Shown piece after piece: positions 17,403-25,883 of a stretch of DNA of 64,000 nucleotides (position 1 is its first letter; every line of letters begins with the position of its first letter). The notes under the pieces are model-generated. The model was not told the origin of the DNA and ran no database searches. It saw nothing but the letters and a program-made list of their open reading frames with translations. Made by a program: the position numbers and the translations under genes. Source of the DNA: Spirosoma rhododendri. GTDB taxonomy: Bacteria; Bacteroidota; Bacteroidia; Cytophagales; Spirosomataceae. The stretch is from NCBI RefSeq assembly GCF_012849055.1, contig NZ_CP051677.1, forward strand, positions 1,407,501-1,471,500. Direction: 5' to 3'.

Positions 17403-18347
17403 TTAATACTGTTTTACCTCAATCGGCGGCAATTCAGCCTCTACTTTCGCCCGGCGCGACTCGTACTGCGCGGGTAGTTTCAGGGCTGTGCCCAACTCCG
17501 CTACAGATTCGTCGACGGAGAAGCCCGGTGGGTTCGTAGCTATTTCAAACAACACTCCACCCGGTTCGCGGAAGTAAATGCTGTTGAAATAGTTACGATC
17601 CTGCACTGGTGTCACCTGATAACCGGCCGACTGCAACTGCTCCTGAATGGTTAACTGCGTTTCGTCGGAATCGGTTGAAAAAGCGACGTGGTGTACCGAA
17701 CCGCCCCCCTGCAAGGCCCGAACAGCCTCCGGTGCGCGCAATACATCAACAAAATTGCCGGAACCGCCCTTACCCGCCTGAAAACGGTACAGGCCGTTTT
17801 CTTCGGCTACCAGCGTATGCTGCATCAGGTCCGTTAGCAGTTGGATAGTACGGTCGGGGTTTTGTTCGTTCAGCGTGACGGTGTGAAAGCCACGGACAGC
17901 GTGTTCGGCCGGAATTGAGCCGTTGTGCCAGCCGGTGCGAGTATCCTCATCCGTGAACACCAGCTCAACGCCCATACCATCGAAATCCTCGAACCGCACA
18001 TACGATTCGTTGAAGCGCTTGCTGGGACCTGAGTATGCGATGTTGAACTGATGCAGCCGGTCGATCCAATACTGCATACTCGCAACGGGTACCGAAAACG
18101 CCGTGTACGTCAGCTGACCCACCCCCTTTCGGCCCCGTGGAATGCCCTCGTACGGGAAGAAGGTTATGATCGTGCCGGGCGAACCGGTTTCGTCGCCGTA
18201 GTAAAGGTGATACACGTCGGGCGCGTCAAAATTGACCGTCTTTTTGACGAGTCTCAAGCCCAGTATTCCCGTATAATAATCGACGTTACGCTGCGTGTTG
18301 CCAGCCAGAGCCGTTACGTGATGCAATCCATTAATGAGCGTTTCCAT
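17403..18347 (-). CDS. Ring-cleaving dioxygenase, VOC family (MhqE/MhqO-like)
   Basis: This 314-residue protein has two glyoxalase/VOC modules. The first begins GLHHVTALAGNTQRNVDYY (His near residue 8) and the second carries VHHVAFSTDSDE near residue 219. Metal ligands of the type I extradiol fold are plausible at these His residues and at the Glu in GVLFEIAT near 271. This group includes Bacillus MhqA/E/O, made in response to hydroquinones and catechols. The gene starts the minus-strand cluster, one base before the esterase. An AT-rich repeated site at 18392-18422 lies just upstream of the ATG and may be an operator. Confidence 0.87.
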   Translation of the reverse strand: METLINGLHHVTALAGNTQRNVDYYTGILGLRLVKKTVNFDAPDVYHLYYGDETGSPGTIITFFPYEGIPRGRKGVGQLTYTAFSVPVASMQYWIDRLHQFNIAYSGPSKRFNESYVRFEDFDGMGVELVFTDEDTRTGWHNGSIPAEHAVRGFHTVTLNEQNPDRTIQLLTDLMQHTLVAEENGLYRFQAGKGGSGNFVDVLRAPEAVRALQGGGSVHHVAFSTDSDETQLTIQEQLQSAGYQVTPVQDRNYFNSIYFREPGGVLFEIATNPPGFSVDESVAELGTALKLPAQYESRRAKVEAELPPIEVKQY

Positions 18348-18391
18348 GATGTACTCAATTGGTTGAAGTCAAACTGATGAGCAAATAAAAA

Positions 18392-18422
18392 CAATTGCAA
18401 TTAATGTACATACAATTAATTG
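18392..18422. promoter_or_regulatory. Candidate operator upstream of the dioxygenase cluster
   Basis: CAATTAAT occurs twice, 15 bp apart (18398-18405 and 18413-18420), flanking the palindrome ATGTACAT (18404-18411). CAATTG sits at the left edge. The site is 45-75 bp upstream of the dioxygenase ATG, as expected for a repressor such as a MarR type. No regulator gene is adjacent. Confidence 0.35.
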
Positions 18423-18443
18423 ATAAAATTTGTTCAATAAAAA

Positions 18444-18467
18444 AAGCCCGATCAAATGACCGGGCTT
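18444..18467 (-). terminator. Terminator of pdhA
   Basis: The stem AAGCCCG / CGGGCTT has a 10-base loop, with a T-run on the minus strand (A run at 18439-18445). It follows the pdhA stop by 24 bp. Confidence 0.8.
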
Positions 18468-18490
18468 CTACTAGATGATAATCAGCCATT

Positions 18491-19558
18491 TTATTCTTTC
18501 AGGAACGGATAGTCCGACTGAACGTACACGTCCTTATACGCTTCTTCGGGTGATGGGTACGGCGACTCCTCGGCGAATTTCACCGACTCATCAACGATTC
18601 CTTTAATCTTCTTATCGATCGCTTCCAGGTCGGCTTCGGTAGCAAGGCCTTTCTCCAGAATCCGGGTCCGTACCATTTCAATCGGGTCGCGCTGCTTGTA
18701 TTGTTCAACCTCGTCTTTGGTCCGGTACTTCTGCGGATCCGACATCGAGTGACCCCGGTAGCGGTAGGTACGGAACTCAAGGAACGTTGGTCCTTCACCC
18801 GACCGTGCGCGCTCGGCGGCCCGGCCAACAGCTTCGTGAACGGCTTCAACATCCATCGCGTCAACCGGCTCCGACGGCATGTCGTACGACTCGCCAATCG
18901 TGTATAGTTCAGTTACGTTCGACGTCCGTGCTACCGACGTACCCATTGCGTAGCCGTTGTTTTCAACGACGAAGATGACCGGCAGTTTCCAGAGCATCGC
19001 CATGTTGAAGGCTTCGTGCAACGCACCCTGCCGCACGGCACCGTCGCCAAAGAAACAGATGCAAAGGTTTTTGGTCTTGTTGTATTTCTCGGCGAAGGCG
19101 ATACCGGCACCCATCGGGATCTGTGCGCCAACGATTCCGTGGCCACCAACGAAGTTGACCGACTTATCGAAGATGTGCATCGAACCGCCTTTACCCTTCG
19201 ATGAGCCCGTTTGCTTTGCGTACAGTTCGGCCATAACCGCTTTCGGATCTGAGCCGAGGGCGAGTGGGATACCGTGGTCGCGGTACGCCGTGATCCACTT
19301 ATCGTCTTTGGTTAGCGCCGTGTACGAACCCGACGAACCCGCTTCCTGACCGATGTAAAGGTGACAGAAGCCGCGAATTTTCTGCTGACCGTACAGTTGA
19401 CCGGCTTTTTCTTCAAATTTCCGCTGCAACTGCATCGACTCGTACCAGTACATGTACTGCTCCTTCGTGAATTCAGTCTTCACAGGTTTGGGGTCTTTGC
19501 CGTTTTGCTTGGTAGTCTCCGACGAGGAGGCCGGTGCTTTTTCTTTGACGCTTGCCAT
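18491..19558 (-). CDS. pdhA: Pyruvate dehydrogenase E1 component, alpha subunit
   Basis: This 355-residue thiamine-diphosphate enzyme subunit decarboxylates pyruvate in the PDH complex. The TPP/Mg motif GDGAVRQGALHEAFNMA...ENN is present, with FVVENNGYAMGTS after it, as is the phosphorylation-loop-like segment TYRYRGHSMSDP near residue 280. IGQEAGSSG, ITAYRDHG and KGKGGSMHIF are also typical. The start at 19558 (MASVKEKAPASS) is chosen over an upstream start because the extension looks non-native. The N-terminal ~30 residues are a low-complexity Lys/Ser tail. The E1 beta and E2 genes are not adjacent. Confidence 0.95.
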   Translation of the reverse strand: MASVKEKAPASSSETTKQNGKDPKPVKTEFTKEQYMYWYESMQLQRKFEEKAGQLYGQQKIRGFCHLYIGQEAGSSGSYTALTKDDKWITAYRDHGIPLALGSDPKAVMAELYAKQTGSSKGKGGSMHIFDKSVNFVGGHGIVGAQIPMGAGIAFAEKYNKTKNLCICFFGDGAVRQGALHEAFNMAMLWKLPVIFVVENNGYAMGTSVARTSNVTELYTIGESYDMPSEPVDAMDVEAVHEAVGRAAERARSGEGPTFLEFRTYRYRGHSMSDPQKYRTKDEVEQYKQRDPIEMVRTRILEKGLATEADLEAIDKKIKGIVDESVKFAEESPYPSPEEAYKDVYVQSDYPFLKE

Positions 19559-19650
19559 ATGAATGAGTTCGCTAAATCGGTCGCGGTTGCGGTTGATAGG
19601 TGGAAATCGGTGTGCTCCCGGCACTACCCACGAACCGAACAAACCAGCCG

Positions 19651-19658
19651 TATCTTTG
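19651..19658 (+). promoter_or_regulatory. Possible -7 element upstream of recF
   Basis: TATCTTTG fits the Bacteroidota -7 consensus TAnnTTTG, 92 bp upstream of the recF ATG. No good -33 TTTG is seen at the right spacing, so support is weak. Confidence 0.3.
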
Positions 19659-19749
19659 TTGCCAATACCAGATCAGACTGACTAATCAACGTTGATTCAG
19701 GTAACTGACAGCCGCGAAATTACGCATTCTCGCGTTACGAGCCATACGT

Positions 19750-20868
19750 ATGCATCTCGAAAAACTGAGCCTGACCAATTTTAAAAATTACGAGGATGGA
19801 CGGTATCTGTTCGGTCGGCAGGTTAATGTAATCGTGGGGCCAAACGGCAGTGGAAAAACCAACCTGCTTGATGCGGTCTACTTCCTGTCGCTCAGCAAAA
19901 GTGCCTTCCATAGTCAGGACGCGCTCAGCATATTGCACGACGCCGATTACTTTATTCTCGACGGTGTTTTTCAGGAAGATACCGGCGACAATCCCGATCA
20001 GCATTCGATCAGTCACCGGTTGGTACAGATCACAATCAGCCTGCAACGGGGGCAGCGTAAGGTGCTGATGGCTGATAAAAAGCCGTACGAGCGTATCAGC
20101 GAGCACATTGGTCGGTTTCCGGTTGTATTGGTGGCTCCCAACGATACCGACCTCGTCCGCGAACATAGCGAAGACCGGCGGCACTTCTTCGACGGCGTCC
20201 TCTCCCAGCTCGACCCCGACTACCTGCGCGACTACCTAACGTATCAGCAGGTGCTGAAACAGCGCAACAGTCTACTCAAGCTATTCGCCGAGCGAAACCA
20301 GGTCGATAATGATCTCCTCGATACGTACGATGAACCCCTACTGATGCTGGGGCAGCGTATTCATGACGCCCGGCAGCAGTTCGTGCGCGACTTTCTACCG
20401 GGTTTTCGAAACCACTACGCCTACTTGAGCGATGAGCGCGAAGCCGTCGACATTGTCTACGAATCGGAGGTCAGCAAACCCGACTTTGCTACTGAATTCC
20501 GGCATTTCCGTCGGCGCGATACGGTGTTGCAACGCACGACGATGGGTATTCACAAAGATGACTACGGTTTTCTAATCGGCGGGGTTCCGTTGAAGAAGTT
20601 CGGGTCGCAGGGGCAGCAGAAAACGTTTGTCATTGCCCTGAAGTTGGCTCAGTTCAATCAGATTCAGACGGAGAAAGGCATTCGCCCGATTCTACTCCTC
20701 GACGATATTTTCGACAAACTCGACGACAGGCGTATCGGTAAGTTGATTCGTCGCATCGACGAGGGCGCCTTTGGGCAGGTGTTCATCACCGACGCCCGGC
20801 CTGAACGCACGCGCGACCTGCTGGCAACCGTACAGACCGACGTTCGTTTTTTTGAAGTTGGCCAGTAG
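19750..20868 (+). CDS. recF: DNA replication and repair protein RecF
   Basis: RecF is an SMC-like ATPase that loads RecA at gaps with RecO and RecR. In 372 residues it has an N-terminal LEKLSLTNFKNYED segment, the Walker A GPNGSGKTN near residue 30, the signature segment KKFGSQGQQKTFVIALKLAQF (as KKFGSQGQQKT, then FVIALKL) near 283, and Walker B PILLLDDIFDKLD near 317. The length is standard. It is not next to dnaA or dnaN here, as is common in Bacteroidota. It is divergent from pdhA and followed 69 bp later by the glycosidase gene. Confidence 0.96.
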   Translation: MHLEKLSLTNFKNYEDGRYLFGRQVNVIVGPNGSGKTNLLDAVYFLSLSKSAFHSQDALSILHDADYFILDGVFQEDTGDNPDQHSISHRLVQITISLQRGQRKVLMADKKPYERISEHIGRFPVVLVAPNDTDLVREHSEDRRHFFDGVLSQLDPDYLRDYLTYQQVLKQRNSLLKLFAERNQVDNDLLDTYDEPLLMLGQRIHDARQQFVRDFLPGFRNHYAYLSDEREAVDIVYESEVSKPDFATEFRHFRRRDTVLQRTTMGIHKDDYGFLIGGVPLKKFGSQGQQKTFVIALKLAQFNQIQTEKGIRPILLLDDIFDKLDDRRIGKLIRRIDEGAFGQVFITDARPERTRDLLATVQTDVRFFEVGQ

Positions 20869-20937
20869 GGTACCCTCTCCTACTCTGTCGATACATACCG
20901 GCGAAAGTAAGAACACCGGGGCAGTCTCTTTCTGCGG

Positions 20938-22365
20938 ATGACTATCGATCTGCTTATGCCGCTCTCGTTCCGCCTGTTTGTCTCCCTACTTCTATTGTCT
21001 ACGATCAGTCTGGCGCAGCCAAAACTGGCGCAACCGGTTGATTTTTCGGGTCCGTTGCGCGTGTCGGATGATCATCGAAACATTGTGCAGGCCACTGAGC
21101 AACCGTTTTTTTATCTGGGTGATACGGCTTGGGAGTTACTTCACCGGCTGAATCGGGCGGAGACGGAGCGGTATCTGCAAAAACGGGCCGAGCAGGGCTT
21201 CACCGTTATTCAGACCGTAGCGCTGGCGGAACTCGACGGACTGAATACGCCCAATGCGAACGGCGATAAACCCCTGATAAACAATGATCCGACCATGCCG
21301 AACGACGCGTACTTCCGGCACGTAGACTTTGTCATCGACCGGGCGGCTGAGCTGGGTCTGGTGATCGGACTGCTGCCAACCTGGGGCGATAAGCTGTTCA
21401 AAAATAGCTGGGGTACCGGTCCGGAAATTTTCAACCCGACCAACGCCCAGACGTACGGGCAATGGATCGGCAACCGGTACCGTAATCGGCATAACATCAT
21501 CTGGATTCTGGGGGGCGACCGACAACCCCGCGACGGCAGCAACGATCTGGCCGTCTGGCGGGCGATGGCGGCCGGTATCGAGCAGGGCGTTGGCGGTGCC
21601 GATAAAGCCCTGATGAGTTACCATGCCCAGCCGCTGCCCGCGTCCGCTGGCGGTTCTGGGAAGTGGTTTCAGAACGACAGCTGGTTCGACTTTTCCATGC
21701 ACCAGACCGGGCATTGCCGCGATGCCGCCGTGTACGACAATATTGCGGTCAGCTACGCCAAACAGCCAACCAAGCCGACGATGGATGCGGAGCCGATCTA
21801 CGAAGACCACCCGGTATGCTTCAACGTGAAGGATCTGGGCACATCGAACGCGCACGACGTTCGTCGGTCAGCTTACCTCGCTCTGCTCGCAGGTGCGTTC
21901 GGCCACACCTACGGCTGTCACGCCGTCTGGCAGATGGCCGCGCCTGGCCGCGAGCCGGTCAATAGTCCACATTTCACGTGGAGCGAAGCCCTTGATTTGC
22001 CCGGTGCCCGCCAGATGAAGCACGTACGCCGACTGTTCACCGCCCGCTCCATGCTCGACCGCAAACCTGACCAGACAATGCTAATCGAGCAGAGCGACGA
22101 GCCGGCGTCCCGCGTTCAGGCCAGCCGGGGCAATGATTACGCCTTTATCTACACTACCGCCGGTCGGCCGTTTACGATGCAGTTGGGGCGTATTTCGGGC
22201 AAGAATCTGACAGTTGGCTGGTTTAATCCAAGGACGGGCGAGTGGACGAAAAGCGACAGCGTATCAAATCAGGGGCAGCACAGATTCGTACCACCGACAT
22301 CGGGCTACGGGCAGGACTGGGTGCTCACGCTGGATGACAGCGATCGTAACTATCCTGCGTTCTGA
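20938..22365 (+). CDS. GH140-type glycoside hydrolase (DUF4038 plus collagenase-like C-terminal domain), secreted
   Basis: This 475-residue protein has a signal peptide ending near SLAQP and a TIM-barrel DUF4038 domain: PFFYLGDTAWELLHRL near residue 60, GFTVIQTVALAE, and NIIWILGGDRQPRDGSND near 190. A small C-terminal beta domain (FYT-like, residues ~385-470, ending YGQDWVLTLD) is the 'putative collagen-binding' module usually found with DUF4038. Known GH140 members are apiosidases acting on rhamnogalacturonan II. The Asp in GGDRQ and the Glu in MDAEPIYED are plausible catalytic acids. An alternative ATG lies 18 bp downstream. The substrate is inferred. Confidence 0.85.
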   Translation: MTIDLLMPLSFRLFVSLLLLSTISLAQPKLAQPVDFSGPLRVSDDHRNIVQATEQPFFYLGDTAWELLHRLNRAETERYLQKRAEQGFTVIQTVALAELDGLNTPNANGDKPLINNDPTMPNDAYFRHVDFVIDRAAELGLVIGLLPTWGDKLFKNSWGTGPEIFNPTNAQTYGQWIGNRYRNRHNIIWILGGDRQPRDGSNDLAVWRAMAAGIEQGVGGADKALMSYHAQPLPASAGGSGKWFQNDSWFDFSMHQTGHCRDAAVYDNIAVSYAKQPTKPTMDAEPIYEDHPVCFNVKDLGTSNAHDVRRSAYLALLAGAFGHTYGCHAVWQMAAPGREPVNSPHFTWSEALDLPGARQMKHVRRLFTARSMLDRKPDQTMLIEQSDEPASRVQASRGNDYAFIYTTAGRPFTMQLGRISGKNLTVGWFNPRTGEWTKSDSVSNQGQHRFVPPTSGYGQDWVLTLDDSDRNYPAF

Positions 22366-22469
22366 TAAATGTATGTGGATCAACAAGGTGCGGGCTGTAA
22401 CCAAACGACAAGCGACTGCGTTAGGGTAGGCAGGTTTGCACTGTCGCAGGCCTTTCTCTGGTTTACCTT

Positions 22470-23750
22470 ATGAATCGTGCCGCCCTGGTGTTTATTGCCC
22501 CGGCAATCTTCCTCCTCATTGACACCTACGTTTATCAGGCCATTCGGTATCTGAGTCGCTCGGCCAGCGACAGTACTCAACGTACCATCGCGTTTATTTA
22601 CTGGGGCTTTACGATCCTGTCGCTCGTGGCTTACGTAGGAATGCAGCTGATTCCCGCCGATTCGCTTAGCCGACAGGCGCGGACGTTTATCTGGGCCGGT
22701 ATCGCCATCCCCTACTTCTCCAAAGTCTTCGTCGTGATCTTCATGCTGATCGACGACATCGGTCGGTTTTTCCGCTGGATCGTATCGTTGTTCTACAAAC
22801 CCGAAGTGCGCGAAGCCGTTGTCGACTCGAACAACGCGACCATACCAGCAACGGACACTATTCCGCGCTCTGAGTTTCTGATGAAAACGGCCCTGATTGC
22901 CGGATCGATACCGCTGGTTGGCTTCTCGTGGGGTATTCTGTCGGGGGCGCACGACTACCGCATCCGGCGCATCAAGCTGCCGCTGAAAAACCTGCCGTCC
23001 GGCTTCAACGGTATGACCATCGCGCAGATCTCCGACATTCACTCAGGCAGTTTCTTCAACAAAACAGCGGTAAAAGGCGGTGTCGAGATGCTGATGGGCC
23101 AGAAACCGGATATGGTTTTTTTCACTGGTGATCTCGTGAACAGTACGGCCGACGAGGTAAACTCGTACATCGACGTATTCGACAAGGTGAAAGCACCGAT
23201 GGGTGTGTATTCGACGCTAGGCAACCACGACTACGGCCGGTATGTGCAGTGGCCGAGCGTACAGGCTGAGCGGCAAAACGTACTCAATGTCATTGCCGCG
23301 CACAAGCAGATGGGCTGGAACATCATGCTCGACGAAAACAAGATTCTGGAGCAGAACGGCGATAAAATTGCGCTGATTGGTGTGCAGAATCTGGGCTTTG
23401 GACCTGCTGCGCTACGCATGGGTAATCTGGCTAAAGCGTATCAGGGAACGCAGGATTACCCGGTCAAACTGTTGCTTTCCCACGACCCTACGCACTGGGA
23501 CGCCGAGGTTCGCCCCCGCTTTTCCGATATCGACGTAACGTTTAGTGGTCACACGCATGGAGCCCAATTTGGCGTCGAACTGGGCGACGTACGCTGGAGT
23601 CCGGCGCAGTATTTCTACAAGCAGTGGGCCGGGCTGTACCAGGATGGCGATCAGCGGCTTTATGTCAATCGGGGATATGGTTATATTGGTTATCCGGGCC
23701 GGGTTGGCATCCTGCCGGAGATTACAATTTTCGAGTTGGTCAAAGCATGA
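22470..23750 (+). CDS. Membrane metallophosphoesterase (YkuE/calcineurin-like)
   Basis: This 426-residue protein has four N-terminal hydrophobic segments (about residues 3-20, 37-58, 68-92, and a Tat-like or TM stretch near 137-152). A calcineurin-like phosphoesterase domain follows. The dimetal ligands are visible: AQISDIHSG (near 190), FTGDLVNS (near 217), TLGNHDYGR (near 252), LLSHDPTHW (near 333) and FSGHTHGAQFG (near 357). This resembles Bacillus YkuE and related enzymes that remove phosphates from lipids or sugars at the membrane. The exact substrate is unknown. It sits 104 bp after the glycosidase gene on the same strand. Confidence 0.88.
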   Translation: MNRAALVFIAPAIFLLIDTYVYQAIRYLSRSASDSTQRTIAFIYWGFTILSLVAYVGMQLIPADSLSRQARTFIWAGIAIPYFSKVFVVIFMLIDDIGRFFRWIVSLFYKPEVREAVVDSNNATIPATDTIPRSEFLMKTALIAGSIPLVGFSWGILSGAHDYRIRRIKLPLKNLPSGFNGMTIAQISDIHSGSFFNKTAVKGGVEMLMGQKPDMVFFTGDLVNSTADEVNSYIDVFDKVKAPMGVYSTLGNHDYGRYVQWPSVQAERQNVLNVIAAHKQMGWNIMLDENKILEQNGDKIALIGVQNLGFGPAALRMGNLAKAYQGTQDYPVKLLLSHDPTHWDAEVRPRFSDIDVTFSGHTHGAQFGVELGDVRWSPAQYFYKQWAGLYQDGDQRLYVNRGYGYIGYPGRVGILPEITIFELVKA

Positions 23751-23783
23751 GAAAACCAAATGTGAAGCGGTTGCGTTTATGTC

Positions 23784-23799
23784 ACGTGTATCTACACGT
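23784..23799. promoter_or_regulatory. Palindrome upstream of the dienelactone hydrolase
   Basis: ACGTGTA-TC-TACACGT is a perfect 7-bp inverted repeat with a 2-base centre, 25 bp upstream of the ATG at 23824. It has the shape of an operator for a dimeric regulator. It is too short and lacks a T-run to be a terminator of the phosphoesterase gene. Confidence 0.4.
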
Positions 23800-23823
23800 A
23801 AACGTAAATAACCAACAATACCC

Positions 23824-24678
23824 ATGAAGATTACTTTCTTTACGCTAACCGCGCTGGTTCTGTCTTTTTTTGCACCCGAAAAGAAGCAGGAAGACACCAA
23901 GATTCCCCTTTGCCACGGCCCGGCCAATGGTATGTCGCTGCTCGCAGCCGATCCTAACTTCGCCAAAGCACACGCTGAGCCGCTACCGTTTCATTACGAG
24001 AGCAAGGCGGGCGAAATGGTTAAGTTCAAAACGCCCGATGGTAAGATGGCCGACGGATTTCTGCTGAAAGCCAAAAAACCATCTGATAAGTGGCTACTCG
24101 TATATCAGGAGTGGTGGGGTCTGAACGATTACATCAAAATGCAGGCTGAAACGTACTACAACGACCTGAGCGACGTGAACGTGCTGGCGCTGGATATGTA
24201 TGACGGCAAAGTAGCTACCAAGCAGGAAGATGCGGCTAAATACATGCAGGGTGCCGATCAGAACCGGTTGCAGGCCATTACGAAAGGTGCCCTGATGTAC
24301 GCTGGTCCGAAAGCGAAAGTTGCCAGCGTAGGCTGGTGCTTCGGTGGTATGCTGTCGCTGCAATCGGCGATTCTGAGTGGTAAGCAGGCCGTTGGTTGCG
24401 TGATGTATTACGGCTTCCCGATCCAGGACGTCAGCAAGCTGAAAATGCTCGACACCGACGTACTGGCGTTCTTCGGTACGAAAGATGGCTTCATCAAGCA
24501 GGAGTCGGTGAAGGAGTTCGAAGAGAACATGAAGAAGGCCGACGAGAAGCTGATGGTGAAGATGTACGATGCTGATCACGCGTTTGCTAACCCCAGTAAC
24601 CCTAACTTCGACAAGGCTGCTACGGAAGACGCATACAAGCGGTCGCTGACTTACCTGAAGTCGAAACTGAAGGCGTAA
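23824..24678 (+). CDS. Dienelactone hydrolase family protein, exported
   Basis: This 284-residue alpha/beta hydrolase has the Cys-Asp-His triad typical of dienelactone hydrolases: nucleophile Cys in VGWCFGGMLSLQ (near residue 165), Asp in FGTKDGFIK (near 220) and His in DADHAFANPSNP (near 256). The oxyanion region LVYQEWWGLNDYIK (near 93) is also family-like. An N-terminal hydrophobic stretch (MKITFFTLTALVLSFFAP) is a likely signal peptide, so it may act in the periplasm. A ~60-residue N-terminal part before the catalytic domain carries PLCHGPANGMSLLAADPNF and is shared by Bacteroidota homologues. The true substrate is unknown. Confidence 0.88.
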   Translation: MKITFFTLTALVLSFFAPEKKQEDTKIPLCHGPANGMSLLAADPNFAKAHAEPLPFHYESKAGEMVKFKTPDGKMADGFLLKAKKPSDKWLLVYQEWWGLNDYIKMQAETYYNDLSDVNVLALDMYDGKVATKQEDAAKYMQGADQNRLQAITKGALMYAGPKAKVASVGWCFGGMLSLQSAILSGKQAVGCVMYYGFPIQDVSKLKMLDTDVLAFFGTKDGFIKQESVKEFEENMKKADEKLMVKMYDADHAFANPSNPNFDKAATEDAYKRSLTYLKSKLKA

Positions 24679-24701
24679 GCTAGTCTGTCTTAACGAGTTT
24701 T

Positions 24702-24739
24702 AACGAATCCCGTGGCACCATAGCGCTACGGGATTCGTT
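24702..24739 (+). terminator. Terminator of the dienelactone hydrolase gene
   Basis: The stem AACGAATCCCGT / ACGGGATTCGTT encloses a 14-base loop and is followed by TTTTTAT. It is 24 bp after the stop codon. Confidence 0.85.
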
Positions 24740-24812
24740 TTTATAGTGGCGTTAAACCTTTTGCCGGGACGATTGTCATACTGACAAAGGTTGACCTATA
24801 ACAGACTCGCTT

Positions 24813-25138
24813 ATGAAATCGCTAAAAATAATGCCCCTGCTGATGGCCACAATGATGGTTGTTCTGCTGGCAAGCTGCGGTCCGTCCTATGTTGGTGTAA
24901 ATACCCGGCCCGCTTACGGCTACTACGGTCGACCGTATTACAACAACTATGGCTACGGATACTACAACAGGCCCTACGGCTACTACCGCCCACCGGTAAT
25001 CGTACAGCGACGCACGTATGTAACACCGGCCCCCCGATACAATGCCCCCGTAATTACGTTCCCAACGGTCGTTCGGGAGGTGGTTTCGGTGGCGGTGGCG
25101 GCTTCAACGGTGGTGGTCGGTCGCGTGGTCCAAGATAA
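24813..25138 (+). pseudogene. Small Tyr/Gly-rich lipoprotein, frameshifted in a C5 run
   Basis: The first ~75 residues read in one frame: a signal with lipobox LLASC (residues ~18-22), then a Tyr/Gly/Pro-rich region (YGYYGRPYYNNYGYGYYN and PVIVQRRTYVTPAPRYNAP). After the C5 run near 25044-25048 that frame turns into valine-rich sequence and stops at 25154. The frame used by 24791-25138 instead continues as RNYVPNGRSGG, then a Gly/Phe-rich tail ending RSRGPR, the usual end of this protein type. One extra C restores a 108-residue lipoprotein. It is either a sequencing deletion, a true mutation or slippage. Function unknown. Confidence 0.7.
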
Positions 25139-25159
25139 AGTTTGGTTGCCCTGAAAGAG

Positions 25160-25189
25160 AAAATACCGGTTCGCATGAGCCGGTATTTT
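25160..25189 (+). terminator. Terminator after the small lipoprotein
   Basis: The stem AAAATACCGG / CCGGTATTTT has a 10-base loop, then T continues to 25193. It ends just at the stop codon of the convergent GGCT-like gene. Confidence 0.85.
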
Positions 25190-25191
25190 TT

Positions 25192-25605
25192 TTATGCTTC
25201 CAGATACTGCACATAGTCACCGGCTTCGATGCAGTGCTGGTCTGTTATGGCCTGATTGTACAGATAGACCCAGCAATCAATGCGCTGATTAGGCAGCGAA
25301 ATCAGCACTGATTCACGTCTGTACTCGTCGGCGGGGTCGGGCGGTGTGTTAACGCCTTCGTAGCTATCGAGCGTTGCCAACAACGCATCTGGTGCCGTTA
25401 GCAACGCATACACGGAGCCGTGGACCAGCGCATGGGCTGTGGGCAGATGGATAGCCCCGGGGTAATCGCCAAGATCGTATAGCCTGCCCGGCATCAGCCC
25501 CTCCCCCACGTATTGACAAACCTGTCGTAGCTGTACAGCGGCTGGATTGGTAAATGTGACCCGAAGAGTGCCATATACAAATAAATGAGTTGGTCGTGAT
25601 CCCAT
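25192..25605 (-). CDS. Gamma-glutamylcyclotransferase-fold protein (YtfP/GGCT-like)
   Basis: This 137-residue protein has the GGCT/AIG2 fold signature: LFVYGTLR near residue 8 as the glycine/YGTL substrate loop, GRLYDLGDYPGAI near 40, GSVYALLTAPDALLATLDSYEGV near 63 with the Glu of SYEG as the likely catalytic residue, and CWVYLYNQ. Family members cyclise gamma-glutamyl amines or amides, but many bacterial YtfP-type copies are of unknown substrate. It is convergent with the preceding lipoprotein gene and its end abuts their shared terminator. Confidence 0.85.
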   Translation of the reverse strand: MGSRPTHLFVYGTLRVTFTNPAAVQLRQVCQYVGEGLMPGRLYDLGDYPGAIHLPTAHALVHGSVYALLTAPDALLATLDSYEGVNTPPDPADEYRRESVLISLPNQRIDCWVYLYNQAITDQHCIEAGDYVQYLEA

Positions 25606-25676
25606 CGGGAAGAAATACGGTTAGCCAGTGACGAATCGTCGGAAATACACGTTATAGTCTAAAAACACAGCTAGTT

Positions 25677-25883
25677 ATGAAACGCACCAGCCTGATACTT
25701 CTGCTTGCCTCCACCATGCTGGCGACCGCTGTTCCCGTTGAGGCCAAGGTCACGACGAAGGAGTCTACCGTCTCGGCTTCTTCCATCGGGCGCAAGCGTA
25801 AGGGGTACAAACCACGTCGTGGTGGGCTGTTTAACACCGGTCTGTTTAAGAAGAAAAATCCTTGCGGTTGTCCAAATCATTAA
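25677..25883 (+). CDS. Small exported basic protein, function unknown
   Basis: This 68-residue protein has a signal peptide (MKRTSLILLLASTMLATAVP, cleaved near VEAKV). The mature part is short and very basic (GRKRKGYKPRRGG), then LFNTGLFKKKNPCGCPNH with a CGC pair at the end. No family is recognised. The composition differs from random shadow ORFs and the signal peptide is convincing, so I call it a real gene. The basic stretch could bind polysaccharide, LPS or nucleic acid; this is speculation. It is divergent from the GGCT-like gene and upstream of typA. Confidence 0.6.
   Translation: MKRTSLILLLASTMLATAVPVEAKVTTKESTVSASSIGRKRKGYKPRRGGLFNTGLFKKKNPCGCPNH

Noticed and set aside
21136..21855. 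Antisense ORF opposite the GH140-type gene
   Set aside because: It reads as a shadow of a conserved glycosidase and has no recognisable domain or start signal.
22380..23042. Minus-strand ORF over the phosphoesterase N-terminus
   Set aside because: The plus-strand gene has clear TM and metal motifs; the minus frame is Asp/Arg-rich shadow sequence.
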